NCBI GenBank assembly: GCA_024400275.1
Contig: JAKSMY010000020.1
Location: 1-31,456, forward strand
Source: Paludibacteraceae bacterium
GTDB lineage: Bacteria > Bacteroidota > Bacteroidia > Bacteroidales > Paludibacteraceae
Direction of reading: 5' to 3'
Length of the DNA: 31,456 nt
Below, one piece after another: positions 17,452 to 27,075 of the stretch; the stretch's first letter is position 1, and the number at the start of each line of letters is the position of its first letter. Both the position numbers and the translations under genes were made by a program. Under the pieces are notes generated by a model. It was not told where the DNA came from, did not search any database, and was given only the letters and a program-made list of their open reading frames with translations.

Positions 17452-18596
17452 TAAAATGCTTCTGTAACTGCTAAATAAAAACTATAGGACTCTCTGTCAG
17501 ACCAGTCGGTATCTACACTGTTGCGTGCCACATCAAAACGTACATTGACATGATCCCGATTGACGGACAAACGTAATCCCAAACCATAACCTACTTTAGG
17601 TGCGCTCCATATCCAGTGGTCGGTGTTATACACGTCGCCTACGCCCACAAAAGCCGTTCCTCGTAATATACTCACGATAGGAAATCGCAATTCGGTTTGT
17701 ACTGCCCATAATATATTATCCCAGTATTTGCCTGCCCGCAAACCGCGTACCAGTTCGTCCCCTCCCAATGTGGGCATAATCTGACCGGGCATTTGGTCAA
17801 TAGGCTGGTCGGAAAGCATGGCAATAGAGCGTACTTGATAAGCAAAGATAAGTGATTTATTGACGCGGTCAAAATCGGAACGGAACGTTTCGGGCTGCCA
17901 AAGGGTGATGAAGTGGCGATAATCGGCCTCCAAATGCCAAGCGCGGTAACTGGAACCTAATTCGGGTTCGTAATAAACGCCAAAAGCCTTGAACATCATT
18001 CCTTTGGTGGGGTAGTGCTTGTAGTCGCGTGTGTCGTACATGGTTACCAACCCCAGTCCCCATTCCAGCGTGTTGGCACGTCCGTGATAGGTACTGTCTT
18101 TGTCGCCACGGTTGGTTTTTTCCCACACAAGGTCCAGCATCGGACCCACTGCCCAATGATTGGTAAGACGAATCATGGGCTCTAATGTCAGGTCTGCCCG
18201 TCGGGAGACATAAGGAATGCCTGTTTTTTCCCCTCCCGAACCGTGCGAATAAGATAAATCGGGATAATAGCGGTATCGCGCTTGAAAATAGAGTTGCCAA
18301 GGTGTTTTCCCAGCCATATAAAAAGAACCGGTAGTATGAATCTGCCATTGTTTATTCAGCGAGTAATACCCCGTAACGCGCAAAGCGGAAGGAGTTTTCT
18401 CGTTGGGCATATTAAAACAAGACTGCAATCCCCCGTTGAAGGTCCAATCTGTTTCTCCTGAATAAGTAGGTAAGACAATGCCGATAACCGGCCAGTTCAT
18501 TACATGGTCAACCATAGTGTTCCATTTTTCTTGTGCCGGAACAACTATGGTGAGCAGGAGCAATGAGCCAAGTAAGATATGTTTTTTGGCTGTCAT
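17451..18596 (-). CDS. BamA/TamA-family outer-membrane barrel without POTRA domains
   Basis: 381 residues with a signal peptide (residues 1-22, ending VVPAQ). The body is beta-strand rich with the Omp85 features MYDTRDYKHYPTKGMMFKA (D-x-R-x...P..G), GGDELVRGLRAGKYWDN (the VRGY/R-like lid motif), a penultimate strand KVGYGLGLRL, and a C-terminal aromatic residue (TEAF). At this length it encodes only the barrel, with no POTRA repeats. In Bacteroidetes such stand-alone barrels are common and of unknown cargo. TAATG junctions with both frr upstream and rsgA downstream imply tight coupling. Confidence 0.8.
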   Translation of the reverse strand: MTAKKHILLGSLLLLTIVVPAQEKWNTMVDHVMNWPVIGIVLPTYSGETDWTFNGGLQSCFNMPNEKTPSALRVTGYYSLNKQWQIHTTGSFYMAGKTPWQLYFQARYRYYPDLSYSHGSGGEKTGIPYVSRRADLTLEPMIRLTNHWAVGPMLDLVWEKTNRGDKDSTYHGRANTLEWGLGLVTMYDTRDYKHYPTKGMMFKAFGVYYEPELGSSYRAWHLEADYRHFITLWQPETFRSDFDRVNKSLIFAYQVRSIAMLSDQPIDQMPGQIMPTLGGDELVRGLRAGKYWDNILWAVQTELRFPIVSILRGTAFVGVGDVYNTDHWIWSAPKVGYGLGLRLSVNRDHVNVRFDVARNSVDTDWSDRESYSFYLAVTEAF

Positions 18597-19156
18597 TAGA
18601 CGGTCATGATTTCTTTTTCTTTCTTGGCATATATTTCGTCGATGCGGGCAATATATTTATCGTGTAGTTTTTGCACTTCGTCTTCGGCATCTTTTTCTGC
18701 ATCTTCGGGAAGTCCCTCTTTGATTTGTTTCTTGAGCATGTCGATGGCATCACGGCGGGCATTACGCACACTTACTTTGGCGTTTTCTGCCTCGTTCTTA
18801 CATTGTTTGGCCAATTCACGACGACGTTCCTCCGTTAATGGAGGTATAATCAACCGAATACATTCGCCATTGTTGTTAGGTGCCAAACCGATATTGGAGT
18901 TAATCAGGGCACGTTCAATCACGGAGAGCATATTTTTCTCCCACGGCTGGATTTGAATGGTGCGTGCATCGGGAGTGGTGATGGTGCTCACATTGGCAAT
19001 AGGCGTGAGGGAACCATAATAATCCACTTTAACGGGGTCTAAGATTCGTGCATTGGCTTTGCCGGCACGAATGTGGGCTAATGCATCGTCCAGATACATA
19101 ACGGCGGCCTCCATGCTGTCGGAAGCATCACCTTGGATTTGTTTGGGTTCAATCAT
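18596..19156 (-). CDS. frr: ribosome recycling factor
   Basis: Dissociates the post-termination ribosome with EF-G. 186 residues, the usual size, with conserved segments LAHIRAGKANARILD, VDYYGSLTPIANVSTI, DARTIQIQPWEK, LTEERRRELAKQCKNEAENAKVSVRNARRD. The start at 19156 gives the expected N-terminus. It follows pyrH in the classic pyrH-frr order, with a 36-base spacer carrying 7-base repeats. Confidence 0.96.
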   Translation of the reverse strand: MIEPKQIQGDASDSMEAAVMYLDDALAHIRAGKANARILDPVKVDYYGSLTPIANVSTITTPDARTIQIQPWEKNMLSVIERALINSNIGLAPNNNGECIRLIIPPLTEERRRELAKQCKNEAENAKVSVRNARRDAIDMLKKQIKEGLPEDAEKDAEDEVQKLHDKYIARIDEIYAKKEKEIMTV

Positions 19157-19160
19157 GATA

Positions 19161-19188
19161 GTTAATAATTGTGAATTAAGAATTATGA
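19161..19188. repeat. degenerate 7-base repeat ahead of frr
   Basis: Plus-strand heptads GTTAATA, ATTGTGA, ATTAAGA, ATTATGA. It lies 4 bases upstream of the frr start codon and nearly fills the pyrH-frr spacer. Confidence 0.65.
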
Positions 19189-19192
19189 TATA

Positions 19193-19897
19193 TTAAGGTT
19201 TGACAAGGGTGCCTATCTGCTCCCCGCTGATTACTTTCATCAGGTTGCCTACCGTGTCCATGTTGAATACATAGATAGGCATATTGTTTTCTTTGCACAT
19301 GCAGATAGCGGTCAAGTCCATCACTTTCAGTCCGCGCGCCAATACGTCGTCGTAGGTAATTTCGTCAAACTTGGTGGCAGTCGGGTCTTTTTCGGGATCG
19401 GCGGTATAGATACCGTCCACACGAGTGCCTTTGAGCATGACATCGGCTTCTATCTCGATGGCACGTAGGGCTGAGGCTGTGTCGGTGGTAAAATAGGGAT
19501 TTCCTGTGCCGCCTGCCATAATAACTACATTTCCTTTCTCAAAGAGCCGCAAGGCTTTGGCTTTGTTGTAGTAGTCGCCAATCGGTTCCATTCTGAGGGA
19601 GGTTAATACGCGCACTTTCTGTCCTATTGCTTCCAGGGCGGAGGATAGGGCCAGTGAGTTAATCACGGTGGCAAGCATACCCATTTGGTCACCTTTGACG
19701 CGGTCGAAACCTTTTTGTGCGCCGCTTAGTCCGCGGAAGATATTGCCGCCGCCAATCACAATGCCTACTTGTACGCCTTTATCGGACAAGGCTTTGATTT
19801 GGGTGGCATATTGATTTAATCGTATGGGGTCGATACCGTAACCCTGCTGTCCCATCAGACTTTCGCCTGAGAGTTTTAATAAGATTCGTTTATACAT
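19193..19897 (-). CDS. pyrH: UMP kinase
   Basis: Bacterial UMP kinase of the amino-acid kinase superfamily (UMP to UDP). N-terminal LLKLSGESLMG, the glycine loop VIGGGNIFRG, and KGTRVDGIYTADPEKDP are diagnostic, as is the ending ISGEQIGTLV. 234 residues, the usual length. Placed before frr, as in many bacteria, though rpsB/tsf are not adjacent. The start codon is immediately preceded by an 8-base tandem repeat. Confidence 0.96.
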   Translation of the reverse strand: MYKRILLKLSGESLMGQQGYGIDPIRLNQYATQIKALSDKGVQVGIVIGGGNIFRGLSGAQKGFDRVKGDQMGMLATVINSLALSSALEAIGQKVRVLTSLRMEPIGDYYNKAKALRLFEKGNVVIMAGGTGNPYFTTDTASALRAIEIEADVMLKGTRVDGIYTADPEKDPTATKFDEITYDDVLARGLKVMDLTAICMCKENNMPIYVFNMDTVGNLMKVISGEQIGTLVKP

Positions 19898-19937
19898 AGT
19901 TGTCTAGTTTTCCAGTTATCTAGTTGCCTAGTTGTCT
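19898..19937. repeat. 8-base tandem repeat between gamma-CA and pyrH
   Basis: Five units: AGTTGTCT, AGTTTTCC, AGTTATCT, AGTTGCCT, AGTTGTCT. The array directly abuts the pyrH ATG and contains the stop codon of the upstream gene (19928-19930). A change of one unit would change the C-terminal residues of the carbonic-anhydrase-like protein. Confidence 0.85.
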
Positions 19938-20461
19938 AGGTCATACCATGACGCATACATGGCGTAGTTGTTGGCTATTTTTTCGTTTATTTCGGCTGTC
20001 TGTGCAGGGTCGGCTTTTTTGATGAACTTGGCAGGCACACCTCCCCAAATCTCATAATCGCCGATCTGTGTACCTTTTAGCACCAAAGCTCCGGCAGCTA
20101 CGATGGCTCCTTTGCCGACACGGGCTCCGTCCAGCAGGGTCGCTCCCATGCCGATGAGGGCGTAGTCCTCTACGTCTGCTCCGTGGATAGTCACATTATG
20201 CCCCACCGACACATAGTCGCCAAGGGTGATGGTGGACTTTTGGTAGAGCGTGTGCAGCACGCTGCCGTCTTGTATATTGCAATGCTTGCCGATGGTGATG
20301 GTGTTCACGTCGCCACGGAGCACGCTGTTGAACCACAGCGATGTGCCTTCGCCGATGGTTACATCGCCCACCACGGTGGCATTATCCATCATGATAACGC
20401 TTTCCGCGATACGGGGTGTCAGTATCTCGCCGTTGCGATTGATGGTTTTTATCAGTGCCAT
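19928..20461 (-). CDS. gamma-carbonic-anhydrase-family hexapeptide protein
   Basis: 177 residues of left-handed beta-helix hexapeptide repeats (VVGDVTIGEGTSLWFNSVLRGD, TITLGDYVSVGHNVTIHG, ALIGMGATLLDGARVG). The three zinc histidines of the Cam/YrdA class are placed as expected: VLHTLY, VGHN and TIHG. Members may hydrate CO2 or act as acyltransferase-like scaffolds; activity is not guaranteed. Located 28 bases after tpiA in the operon. Confidence 0.88.
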   Translation of the reverse strand: MALIKTINRNGEILTPRIAESVIMMDNATVVGDVTIGEGTSLWFNSVLRGDVNTITIGKHCNIQDGSVLHTLYQKSTITLGDYVSVGHNVTIHGADVEDYALIGMGATLLDGARVGKGAIVAAGALVLKGTQIGDYEIWGGVPAKFIKKADPAQTAEINEKIANNYAMYASWYDLDN

Positions 20462-20489
20462 AATTTAGTGCCTGCTATAGTGGTTATTC

Positions 20490-21239
20490 TTATCGTGCAG
20501 CCACGATAGTTTCGAATTTCTCAGCCACAAGTGCAGCACCACCTATCAAACCGCCGTCTATATCGGGGCAGGCAAAAAGTTCAGCGGCGTTCTTGTCGTT
20601 GCAACTGCCGCCGTAGAGAATAGTCGTATTGTCGGCTATCTCGGCGTTGTATTTCTTGGCAACAAGCGAACGGATATAGGCGTGAATCTCCTGTGCTTGT
20701 GCAGGTGTGGCGGTCAAACCGGTACCGATAGCCCAAACAGGTTCGTAAGCCAATGTGATGTTTGCCCATTCTTCGGCGGTCAGATTGAAGACCGAACCGT
20801 TCAGTTGTGCCTCTACCACTTCGTTCTGTTTGCCGGCTTCGCGCTCTTCTTTCACCTCGCCGATGCAGAAGATAACTTTCAGACCGTTGGCGAGTGCCAG
20901 TTTGACTTTCTCGGCAAGGATAGCATAGTCTTCGTGGTAGTAGGCACGGCGTTCGCTATGACCGAGAATGCAGTATTCAGCACCGGTTGATTTAACCATT
21001 TCGGCACTTACTTCACCTGTGAAAGCACCTTTGTCCTTGTCGGCACAGTTTTCGGCAGCCACTTTGATAGATGAACCTTTGAGCAACTCAGCCACTGTGG
21101 CGAGGTGAATAAACGGTGTGCCTATTACTACAGCGCATGCAGGGTTAGTAATATCCTTTTTCAGTTGTTGGGCAAGTTCAATGCCTTCTTGCAGGGTTTT
21201 ATTCATTTTCCAGTTCCCCGCTACCATTTTTGTTCTCAT
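20490..21239 (-). CDS. tpiA: triosephosphate isomerase
   Basis: Glycolytic enzyme interconverting DHAP and glyceraldehyde-3-phosphate. Active-site residues: Asn/Lys in AGNWKMNKT, His in [13 protein letters not shown], Glu in [11 protein letters not shown], and the phosphate-binding YGGSCN and GGLIGGAAL. 249 residues. The ATG overlaps the stop of the upstream DoxX gene by four bases, so translation is coupled. Confidence 0.97.
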   Translation of the reverse strand: MRTKMVAGNWKMNKTLQEGIELAQQLKKDITNPACAVVIGTPFIHLATVAELLKGSSIKVAAENCADKDKGAFTGEVSAEMVKSTGAEYCILGHSERRAYYHEDYAILAEKVKLALANGLKVIFCIGEVKEEREAGKQNEVVEAQLNGSVFNLTAEEWANITLAYEPVWAIGTGLTATPAQAQEIHAYIRSLVAKKYNAEIADNTTILYGGSCNDKNAAELFACPDIDGGLIGGAALVAEKFETIVAAR

Positions 21240-22336
21240 AGATTTCGCAGATTATATTTGTTAATTACTATTCCGTTTTGTATTTCCACAATGCCGGGGT
21301 TGGCACGTACAATCGTTTTTAACGTGACGGGGTCGCAGGTGCAGATAGGGTATTGCGCTTTGTACTCCGTGCGGAAATTCTCTATGTCCTGCGAACTGCT
21401 GCCGGTGACGGCATAGAAACTCTTGCCTGATTTGGCAATTTTGGCATAGAGTTTATTCAGTTTAGCCACCTGTTTATCGTTGGCTTTGGTCAAATCGTAC
21501 ATCACGGCTAAAGTCACTTTGTCCGTGCTTTCCAAAATATCGTATGTGATGTCCTCGTAATCTTCGTTCAGTATCTCAAAGTCATGAATGGGGGGCTCGT
21601 ACCCTTTTTTTATCAAGGTGCTGTTTTGGCGCACAAAGGTCCATGTCGAATCACCTTTGGGGTAGTTCTCAAGGGTGAACTCCTGCTCCACGCCGTCTTT
21701 CTCATATACAAACGATATATCATATTGGTCGGGCTCGGCATCTTCCGGATATTCCATCAGTTTGGGCAGGTAGTTGCCTATTTTATACGGGCGGAAATCC
21801 CAGATAGGCAGGTGGGTCAGGTTATATGCCATAAAACCTCCTACGGCAAGTGCTGCAACGCCTGTCCACACACCTTCCATCCACGGCATCCATGTTTCGC
21901 GTATCTCTTTCTTGCAGCATAGCAGGATAAGCACCAACGATAGCAATATGATGTTTTTGTAGAATGTCTGCCAGTTGGTCAGGATAAGGGCGTCGCCGAA
22001 GCACCCGCAGTCGCTCACGGGGTTATTGAGGGCGATGTAGAGGGTGAGAGGAGTCATAACAAGGTAGAAAACCAAACTCAACCATGCTGTCCACTGTGTC
22101 TTGATGTTGAGCAACATGCAGAAACCCAAGATAAACTCTACGGCAATCAAAGCAATGGCTGCCGGCTCTGCCAATGGCAGCAAATCGGTAAAGAACCCGC
22201 CGAAAGCTTTCAGGTAGTCCTCTATCTTATAGGTCGTGCCTAATGGATCTACGGCTTTGACTATGCCTGAGAATAGAAAGGTGAGTGCCAATAGCGTACG
22301 CGCAAAGGACCCTAACAGATGTTTGAATAGTTTCAT
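21236..22336 (-). CDS. DoxX/MauE-like membrane protein with thioredoxin-like C-terminus
   Basis: 366 residues. Residues 1-150 carry four hydrophobic helices of DoxX/MauE type ([34 protein letters not shown]) and the MauE-style motif [11 protein letters not shown] further TM occurs at about 152-170, then a soluble C-terminal domain (about 175-366) with a thioredoxin-like strand/helix pattern ([47 protein letters not shown]) lacking a standard CxxC. This suggests a membrane redox protein. The tpiA/DoxX/DUF1599 order is familiar from Bacteroides. Precise substrate unknown. Confidence 0.8.
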   Translation of the reverse strand: MKLFKHLLGSFARTLLALTFLFSGIVKAVDPLGTTYKIEDYLKAFGGFFTDLLPLAEPAAIALIAVEFILGFCMLLNIKTQWTAWLSLVFYLVMTPLTLYIALNNPVSDCGCFGDALILTNWQTFYKNIILLSLVLILLCCKKEIRETWMPWMEGVWTGVAALAVGGFMAYNLTHLPIWDFRPYKIGNYLPKLMEYPEDAEPDQYDISFVYEKDGVEQEFTLENYPKGDSTWTFVRQNSTLIKKGYEPPIHDFEILNEDYEDITYDILESTDKVTLAVMYDLTKANDKQVAKLNKLYAKIAKSGKSFYAVTGSSSQDIENFRTEYKAQYPICTCDPVTLKTIVRANPGIVEIQNGIVINKYNLRNL

Positions 22337-22875
22337 GTGTTTTTATTTTGTAATTTAATCAAATAGAACACGGCATAGTTGAGCATATCGAAATAATTGC
22401 CGTCGCAACCTTCGCTGACAAGGGTCTGGTGGTCGTGGGCACAAATCGATTTGTTGCGGTTAATCTTGGTTAGGATAATATCTGTCAGACTGGTGCCGTA
22501 CATATCGCGCCATGCTTCGCCATAGTCGTGATTTTTCTTGAGCATCAACTCTTTGGCTTCGGCTATGTACAGGTCATACAGCTCGGTGGCACGTTCGGCG
22601 GTCATGTCCGTATCGTCGGCATATCCCTGACGCAGTTGGATAAGACCTATAACGGCGTAGTTGACAATCGCCATCAACTCACCTTCTATGCTGTCGCCTA
22701 CCATGTTCACACCGGTCATTTCCAGTTCGCGAATACGTTTGGCTTTGATAAAGAGCTGGTCGTTTACCGTCTGCACACGCATGATGCGCCAGGACGGACC
22801 GTAATCTTTCATTTTGAGCGTGTATATTCGTCTGCAACGTGCAATAACCTCATCAAATTCTTCGTTCGTCTTCAT
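22333..22875 (-). CDS. DUF1599 (nucleotide-modification-associated domain 1) protein
   Basis: About 180 residues with two copies of the DUF1599 motif: MKDYGPSWRIMR with IRELE...GDSIEGELMAIVNYAVIGLIQL, and KNHDYGEAWRDM followed by a second DMLNYAVFYLIKL. The internal duplication is obvious by eye. I use the ATG at 22875; the ORF reaches back to a TTG at 22884, but that overlaps the hisS stop and a 7-base repeat. The family is linked to nucleotide-modification systems in phages, yet in Bacteroidales it is a conserved housekeeping neighbour of tpiA. Its role is unknown. Confidence 0.8.
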   Translation of the reverse strand: MKTNEEFDEVIARCRRIYTLKMKDYGPSWRIMRVQTVNDQLFIKAKRIRELEMTGVNMVGDSIEGELMAIVNYAVIGLIQLRQGYADDTDMTAERATELYDLYIAEAKELMLKKNHDYGEAWRDMYGTSLTDIILTKINRNKSICAHDHQTLVSEGCDGNYFDMLNYAVFYLIKLQNKNT

Positions 22876-22877
22876 AT

Positions 22878-22912
22878 CTTTCAATTTTCCACTTTCAACT
22901 TTAAACTATCCA
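22878..22912. repeat. 7-base repeat spanning the hisS stop and DUF1599 start region
   Basis: Plus-strand heptads CTTTCAA, TTTTCCA, CTTTCAA, CTTTAAA, CTATCCA. The array encodes the last ten or so codons of hisS (SLKLKVEN) and ends 2 bases before the DUF1599 ATG. Confidence 0.75.
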
Positions 22913-24200
22913 GAGTCACCTGCTCTTGTTCGCCCGATATCATATTTTTCAGCATGACCGTGCCGTTAGCCAACTCGTCGCTGCCTATAATAGCCACCCA
23001 CGGAATCTGTTTGGAATCGGCATACATCATTTGTTTCTTCATCTTAGCCGGTTCAGGATAGACTTCTGCACGTACGCCCTGTTGGCGCAATTGACGGGCA
23101 ATAGCGGCGGCGCAGTTCAGTTCGTCCTGCCCAAAGCAGGCAAACAGTACTTGTGTCTGTTCCAACATGCTCTCGGGGTACAGGTTCAGTTCGCATAGGC
23201 AGTCGTAGATACGGTCTGCACCGAATGATATACCCACACCACTCACGTTGGGCAAACCAAATATGCCGGTCAGGTTGTCGTAGCGTCCGCCGCCTGTAAT
23301 CGAACCGATTTGTACATCTAATGCTTTCACTTCAAAGATAGCACCCGTGTAGTAATTCAAACCGCGAGCCAGAGTCAGGTCCAGTTCGATAGGCAAGGTC
23401 ACTTGCAGACGTTTCACGGCTTCCAGAACAGAGGCTGTCTCTTCCACGCCTTTTGTGCCGGTCTCGCTTGTCGTCAACAGTTGACCGATAGTGGCAAGTT
23501 TGTCTTCGTTGCTGCCTGCCATAGACAGGATAGGCTGCAACTTGTTTATTGCCTGCTGCGATAAGCCACGTTCCAACAACTCGTCGTTTACTTTGTCAAT
23601 GCCTATTTTGTCCAGTTTATCAATGGCTACGGTAATGTCCATCATCTTGTCGGGTGCCCCGATGACTTCGGCTATACCTGCCAATATCTTGCGGTTATTG
23701 AGGTGCAGACATACATGCATACCGAAACGGCGATACACCTCTTCCACAATCTGTATCAGTTCCACTTCGCTCATCAGCGATTCGGTGCCGATTACATCTA
23801 CATCGCATTGGTAGAACTCGCGGTAACGTCCTTTTTGCGGACGGTCGGCACGCCACACGGGTTGAATCTGAAAACGGCGGAAGGGAAATTGTAGTTCCTC
23901 ACGGTGTTGCACCACAAAGCGGGCAAAAGGTACGGTCAGGTCGTAGCGGAGACCTTTCTCGGGTGCTTCGCCCGCCTTCTCGCCGCTGTTCTGAATGCGA
24001 AAGAGCAATTTGTCACCTTCTTCGCCGTACTTGCCCATCAGGGTGGACATCTGTTCCATGGCGGGTGTCTCTATCTGTTGATATCCATACAGTTTGAATA
24101 CGGATTTTATGGTATCAAAGATATAATTGCGGCGCGCCATTTCAACCGGATTGAAATCACGTGTACCTTTTGGAATACTCGATTTTTGTATATTTGCCAT
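22881..24200 (-). CDS. hisS: histidyl-tRNA synthetase
   Basis: Class II aminoacyl-tRNA synthetase. N-terminal [15 protein letters not shown], motif 1 region [12 protein letters not shown], motif 2 ([14 protein letters not shown], then [29 protein letters not shown]), the His-specific [14 protein letters not shown] and motif 3 [19 protein letters not shown]. The C-terminal anticodon-binding domain starts at about 345. 439 residues, normal for Bacteroidetes. The C-terminal residues lie within a 7-base repeat. Confidence 0.97.
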   Translation of the reverse strand: MANIQKSSIPKGTRDFNPVEMARRNYIFDTIKSVFKLYGYQQIETPAMEQMSTLMGKYGEEGDKLLFRIQNSGEKAGEAPEKGLRYDLTVPFARFVVQHREELQFPFRRFQIQPVWRADRPQKGRYREFYQCDVDVIGTESLMSEVELIQIVEEVYRRFGMHVCLHLNNRKILAGIAEVIGAPDKMMDITVAIDKLDKIGIDKVNDELLERGLSQQAINKLQPILSMAGSNEDKLATIGQLLTTSETGTKGVEETASVLEAVKRLQVTLPIELDLTLARGLNYYTGAIFEVKALDVQIGSITGGGRYDNLTGIFGLPNVSGVGISFGADRIYDCLCELNLYPESMLEQTQVLFACFGQDELNCAAAIARQLRQQGVRAEVYPEPAKMKKQMMYADSKQIPWVAIIGSDELANGTVMLKNMISGEQEQVTLDSLKLKVEN

Positions 24201-24208
24201 ATAATTTT

Positions 24209-24236
24209 AACTCTAAACTCTAAACTCTAAACTCTT
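24209..24236. repeat. 7-base tandem repeat spanning the kdtA stop, ahead of hisS
   Basis: Four units of AACTCTA (the last AACTCTT). The repeat contains the kdtA stop (24213-24215) and encodes its final SLEFRV residues, and it ends 8 bases before the hisS ATG. Confidence 0.9.
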
Positions 24237-25424
24237 ATAAATAATCTCCGTTGCCCCCAACTCGCTTTGCACGTATGCTTTGGCTTTCTGACCTATCTCG
24301 TCGGCACGCAGCAACGCTTCGTCCATAGCCGTTTTAAACTCTTTGTAGTTCGTCACGCTAAATCCGGCTCCGGCCTGTATCAATCCGTGTGCTTCGCGGA
24401 ACTTATGGTAGTTGGGACCGAAAAGCACGGGAACACCCCACACGGCAGCCTCTAATGTGTTATGGATACCTTCGCCAAAACCACCGCCTATGTATGCCAC
24501 ATTGGCGTATTTGTAAATACTGCTGAGCATGCCCATCGTGTCTAACAGCAAGGTCCTGTTTTGGTTGATGTTCTTTTCGTTGGCGCGTGTATAACGCACT
24601 AACCGTCCCTGCCAACGCTGGAATATGTCATGCAGATGTTCCTCGTGTATCTCGTGCGGTACCAGAATCAAACGGACATCCTCGCGTTCCTCTATGTAGC
24701 GTGCCAACAGCTCCTCGTCGGGAGGCCATGTGCTGCCGGCTACAATAACAGGACCCTCGCTGAATAATTGGGCAAGAGGTATATCTTTACTCTCTGACGC
24801 AATGCGTGTCACACGGTCAAAACGTGTATCTCCTGCCACAACCACATTGGTAATACCGTAACGCTCCAACAGTTCTTTTGAGGCTGCGTCCTGTACGTAT
24901 AGACGTGTGAAACAACGCAATAAACGCCTATACCAGCCTCCCCAAGGCTTGAAGAAAAGTTGGCTCTTGCGGAAAATAGCGGCTATGATATAGGTCGTGC
25001 TGCCGCGTTGTTTCAACTCGTTCAAGTAGGCGGGCCAGAACTCGTACTTGACAAACAAACTGATGACGGGCTGTACACATTCCAAAAAACGACGGGCGTT
25101 AGCACGAGTGGCAAAGGGTAGATAAGTTACCAAATCCACTTGGTCGTAGTTCTTACGCATCTCGTAGCCGGAAGGGGAGAAAAAGGTCAGTAAAACCTTG
25201 TAGGGCGAGTGTTCGGCGCGCAGCCGTTCCAGGATAGGGCGTGCCTGTTCAAACTCTCCAACCGACGATACATGAACCCATATCCATTGAACTTTCTGCT
25301 GCGTACGACTATCGCGTATGGACTCCAAACGTTCCCACACTTCATTCTGCCCCTGCACCATCAACCGGGCTTTTCTGTGGCCGCATAATGCAGCCAAACG
25401 TATCAATAAAAAATATATCCGCAT
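24213..25424 (-). CDS. kdtA: 3-deoxy-D-manno-octulosonic acid (Kdo) transferase
   Basis: Inner-membrane-associated GT-B (GT30) enzyme that adds Kdo to lipid A precursor (WaaA/KdtA). A short N-terminal hydrophobic segment (RIYFLLIRLAALCG) is followed by the acceptor-side motif WVHVSSVGEFEQARPILE with the catalytic Glu, LTFFSPSGYEMR, FVKYEFWPAYL, and in the C-terminal half AGSTWPPDEELL, LVPHEIHEEHL, YIGGGFGEGIHNTLEAAVWGVPVLFGPNY. 403 residues. First gene of the long minus-strand operon, with its own promoter. Confidence 0.95.
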   Translation of the reverse strand: MRIYFLLIRLAALCGHRKARLMVQGQNEVWERLESIRDSRTQQKVQWIWVHVSSVGEFEQARPILERLRAEHSPYKVLLTFFSPSGYEMRKNYDQVDLVTYLPFATRANARRFLECVQPVISLFVKYEFWPAYLNELKQRGSTTYIIAAIFRKSQLFFKPWGGWYRRLLRCFTRLYVQDAASKELLERYGITNVVVAGDTRFDRVTRIASESKDIPLAQLFSEGPVIVAGSTWPPDEELLARYIEEREDVRLILVPHEIHEEHLHDIFQRWQGRLVRYTRANEKNINQNRTLLLDTMGMLSSIYKYANVAYIGGGFGEGIHNTLEAAVWGVPVLFGPNYHKFREAHGLIQAGAGFSVTNYKEFKTAMDEALLRADEIGQKAKAYVQSELGATEIIYKSLEFRV

Positions 25425-25445
25425 ACATCTTTATTATTTCGGGCA

Positions 25446-25476
25446 CAAAGATACAAAAAAAATTTGGGATTAGCAA
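25446..25476 (-). promoter_or_regulatory. Bacteroidetes promoter of the kdtA-rsgA operon
   Basis: Minus strand TTG (25476-25474), 20 bases, TATCTTTG (25453-25446), leaving a leader of about 15-20 bases before the kdtA ATG. Confidence 0.82.
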
Positions 25477-25487
25477 ACTTTTTAAAC

Positions 25488-25515
25488 GGAAAATGGAAAA
25501 TTGAGAATTGAAAAC
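25488..25515. repeat. 7-base tandem repeat between sufB and the kdtA promoter
   Basis: Units GGAAAAT, GGAAAAT, TGAGAAT, TGAAAAC. It lies 11 bases upstream of the -33 element rather than directly before a start codon, unlike the other arrays. Confidence 0.7.
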
Positions 25516-25528
25516 GATTTTTTGTAAT

Positions 25529-26980
25529 CTAACCGATTGTGCCTTCAAGAGATACCTGCAACAGTTTTTGCGCCTCTACGGCAAATTCCATCGGCAGTTT
25601 ATCCATCACCTCTTTGGCATAACCGTTTACAATCAGCCCTACCGCGTCTTCCAGCGATATACCCCGTTGTTGGCAGTAGAAGAGTTGGTCCTCGTTTATC
25701 TTGGATGTGGTGGCTTCGTGCTCCACCGTGGCGGTGGGATTGGCAATCTGCATATCCGGGAAGGTGTGCGCGCCGCACCGGTCGCCCAATAACAAAGAGT
25801 CACATTGGCTATAATTACGCACATTGGCAGCATGCGGCACCACTTTGACCAAACCGCGGTAGGAGTTTTGGCTATGTCCGGCGGATATACCTTTGCTTAT
25901 TATGCGCGAGCGCGTGTTGGAGCCCAGATGAATCATCTTGGTACCCGTGTCCGCCTGCTGGTAGTTATTCGTTACCGCCACCGAGTAGAACTCCGCCGAC
26001 GAGTTGTCGCCTTTGAGAATACATGACGGGTATTTCCACGTGATGGCGGAGCCGGTCTCTACCTGAGTCCAACTCAGTCGGGCATTCTCGTAGGTGATAC
26101 CGCGTTTGGTAACAAAATTATAAATACCGCCCTTGCCTTCTTTATCCCCCGGGTACCAGTTCTGCACGGTGGAGTATTTGACTTCAGCATCTTTATGTAC
26201 CACAATTTCCACGATGGCGGCATGCAATTGGTTTTCGTCGCGCATTGGAGCCGTACAGCCCTCCAAATAGCTCAGATAAGCCCCCTCGTCGGCAATCAGC
26301 AGTGTACGTTCGAACTGACCCGTGTTACCGGCATTGATGCGGAAATAGGTACTCAACTCCATCGGGCAACGTACGCCCTTGGGTATATAGACAAACGATC
26401 CGTCGGAAAAGACAGCCGAATTAAGGGCGGCGTAAAAATTATCGCCGTACGGAACGACCGAGCCTAAGTATTGCCGGACCAAATCGGAGTGTTCACGCAC
26501 CGCTTCGGATATGGAGCAGAAAATAATACCTTGTTTGGCAAGTGTCTCGCGAAAAGTGGTCTTCACACTTACCGAATCCATCACGGCATCTACTGCCATA
26601 TTTCCCGCCAAAGCAGCGCGTTCCTCCAACGGAATACCCAATTTGTCAAAGGTTTTTTCTATCTCGGGGTCTATGATTGTCTGTCCTTCGCCTTTTGTGT
26701 TTTGTTCTCCTACTTTCGTCTTGGGGGCCGCGTAGTACGAGATAGCCTGAAAATCTATTTCGGGAATAGTCAGGTGCGCCCACGTGGGAACGGACATAGT
26801 CTGCCACTTGCGAAAAGCTTTAAGGCGAAAATCGAGTAACCACTCCGGCTCACCTTTCTTGGCAGAGATAAGACGTATTACGTCCTCGTTCAAACCACGG
26901 GGAAGAATATCGGTTTCCACATCGGTGGTAAAACCGTATTTGTATTCCTGCGTCGTTATGTCCTTAATTTCCTGATTCAT
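25529..26980 (-). CDS. sufB: Fe-S cluster assembly scaffold protein
   Basis: SufB of the SUF system, the core scaffold that with SufC and SufD builds [4Fe-4S] clusters. Diagnostic segments: [19 protein letters not shown] near the N-terminus, SVYIPKGV-like [21 protein letters not shown], and the C-terminal [20 protein letters not shown] with its conserved Cys, then [23 protein letters not shown]. 483 residues, full length. Unusually no sufC or sufD adjoins it: downstream comes kdtA, upstream a tandem repeat and tRNA-Cys. I see no clear Bacteroidetes promoter directly upstream. Confidence 0.96.
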   Translation of the reverse strand: MNQEIKDITTQEYKYGFTTDVETDILPRGLNEDVIRLISAKKGEPEWLLDFRLKAFRKWQTMSVPTWAHLTIPEIDFQAISYYAAPKTKVGEQNTKGEGQTIIDPEIEKTFDKLGIPLEERAALAGNMAVDAVMDSVSVKTTFRETLAKQGIIFCSISEAVREHSDLVRQYLGSVVPYGDNFYAALNSAVFSDGSFVYIPKGVRCPMELSTYFRINAGNTGQFERTLLIADEGAYLSYLEGCTAPMRDENQLHAAIVEIVVHKDAEVKYSTVQNWYPGDKEGKGGIYNFVTKRGITYENARLSWTQVETGSAITWKYPSCILKGDNSSAEFYSVAVTNNYQQADTGTKMIHLGSNTRSRIISKGISAGHSQNSYRGLVKVVPHAANVRNYSQCDSLLLGDRCGAHTFPDMQIANPTATVEHEATTSKINEDQLFYCQQRGISLEDAVGLIVNGYAKEVMDKLPMEFAVEAQKLLQVSLEGTIG

Positions 26981-26993
26981 CGTTATTCTATAC

Positions 26994-27074
26994 TCCTTAT
27001 TCCATCAGCGCAGCGGTCCTTACTCCATCAGCGCAGCGGTCCTTATTCCATCAGCGCAGCGGTCCTTACTCAAT
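26994..27074. repeat. 23-base tandem repeat upstream of sufB
   Basis: Three full units beginning at 26994, 27017 and 27040 plus a partial one; each has TCCTTA, then TTCC or CTCC, then ATCAGCGCAGCGG. The same core recurs singly at about 29.66 kb and 30.15 kb, so this is a dispersed family as well as a local tandem. Confidence 0.9.
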
Positions 27075-27075
27075 C

